Under the pieces are notes generated by a model. It was not told the DNA's origin. It worked only from the letters and a program-made list of their open reading frames with translations, and ran no database searches. 7,024 nucleotides of DNA from Hydrogenophaga sp. (lineage in GTDB: Bacteria > Pseudomonadota > Gammaproteobacteria > Burkholderiales > Burkholderiaceae_C), in the NCBI GenBank assembly GCA_018335615.1, contig JAGXRS010000378.1, positions 1-7,024 on the forward strand, in the 5' to 3' direction. A program made the translations under genes and the position numbers. Position 1 is the first letter of the stretch; each line of letters starts with the position of its first letter. This document shows positions 6,863 through 7,024 of the stretch, one piece after another.

Positions 6863-6889
6863 ATTATCCCAGTGGCTCCCGGAAGTCAG
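6863..6889 (-). promoter_or_regulatory. Possible uup promoter
   Basis: On the minus strand a good -10 box, GATAAT (6868-6863), has CTGACT (6889-6884) upstream as a four-of-six -35 match with a short 15-base spacer. Transcription would start near 6857, leaving a leader of about 20 bases before the ATG at 6836. The -10 is the stronger half; the spacing is below the ideal 17. Confidence 0.33.
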
Positions 6890-6987
6890 ACATGCTTGCT
6901 TGAAGGCACCCGGAATCGGCACGGAGTACGTCTGGGAAGGACTGCGCAAAACCAGCGTGCGGGCACAAGGCCCAGATCTGAAAAAGT

Positions 6988-6999
6988 GCTTGCGCAAGC
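6988..6999. repeat. Perfect 12-base palindrome GCTTGCGCAAGC next to an A-run
   Basis: The palindrome is self-complementary over all 12 bases. On the minus strand it is followed two bases later by TTTTT, as in a very short intrinsic terminator for a gene beyond the right edge. As RNA only about four base pairs could form with a loop, so it is weak. It may simply be a chance palindrome inside the possible coding fragment. Confidence 0.25.
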
Positions 7000-7024
7000 G
7001 TTTCGGTCTGGATAAGATCTCGCC

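Larger units (their letters stand above)
6858..7024 (+). pseudogene. Open frame without a start, running off the right edge; possible integrase remnant
   Basis: On the plus strand one frame is open from just after a TAG at 6855-6857 to the end of the window, about 55 codons. It has no ATG or GTG start; only a TTG at 6900 is possible, without a ribosome binding site. The last 40 or so codons look coding: G/C at third positions exceeds that at first and second positions, and the peptide is charged with TEYVWEGLRKTSV, then LKKCLRKRFGLDKISP at the edge. The ending resembles the segment that directly precedes the HxLRRT catalytic motif in tyrosine recombinases (often ...RFG...I-T/S-P then HDLRRT). 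If so, this is a 5'-truncated integrase whose catalytic part lies to the right. The key motif itself is outside the window, so this is a guess; a non-coding spacer is the main alternative. Confidence 0.27.

Noticed and set aside
6758..6997. A 79-codon minus-strand frame overlapping the uup start
   Set aside because: It is out of frame with uup, overlaps the first 79 bases of that gene and covers the likely promoter. Its translation shows no motif, and its base pattern is no better than the plus-strand frame in the same place.
6864..7024. A minus-strand open frame ending in TAA at 6864, possible end of a gene upstream of uup
   Set aside because: It is the exact codon-for-codon antisense of the possible integrase frame, and its third-position G/C is lower than that of the plus-strand frame. 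It cannot be excluded without sequence beyond 7024, but the plus strand is favoured.

Overview
The window is high-GC DNA with strong G/C preference at third codon positions. Its gene content (a MocR regulator beside LysE and EamA exporters, a soluble tripartite hybrid kinase, and the ABC-F protein Uup) points to a betaproteobacterium, most likely Burkholderiales and perhaps Comamonadaceae. That placement is inferred from protein style only. No RNA gene, CRISPR array or complete mobile element is visible.

Left part (1-2646): two membrane transporter genes read leftward, a LysE/RhtB-type exporter and the first 96 codons of an EamA/DMT-type transporter that runs off the left edge. They overlap by four bases (ATGA), so they are almost certainly co-transcribed and probably translationally coupled. 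Divergent from them, across a 191-bp intergenic region, lies a MocR-type regulator (GntR-like winged helix fused to a PLP-dependent aminotransferase fold). The shared region holds operator-like elements: a CCATACA direct repeat with an 11-bp period and a nearby CAGTTT/AAACTG inverted repeat. The simplest reading is a local regulator that controls export of an amino acid or amine.

Middle and right part (2671-6836): two long genes on the minus strand, uup followed 44 bp later by a 736-residue hybrid histidine kinase, probably form an operon. The kinase carries a coiled coil, PAS, HisKA, HATPase_c, receiver and HPt modules and no membrane segment. Its own phosphorelay is complete up to the HPt histidine, but no output response regulator is encoded in the window. 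The kinase gene converges with the MocR gene, with only 24 bp between the stop codons.

Right edge (6837-7024): this stretch holds a plausible uup promoter and, on the plus strand, an open frame with no credible start that runs off the window. Its last residues resemble the segment just before the HxLRRT motif of tyrosine recombinases, so a decayed integrase is suspected but not shown.

Overall the window looks mostly like ordinary chromosomal housekeeping and regulatory genes. I found no convincing new defence, mobile or RNA-based system. The points most worth checking are the MocR operator region, the kinase with no visible partner, and the fragment at the right edge.
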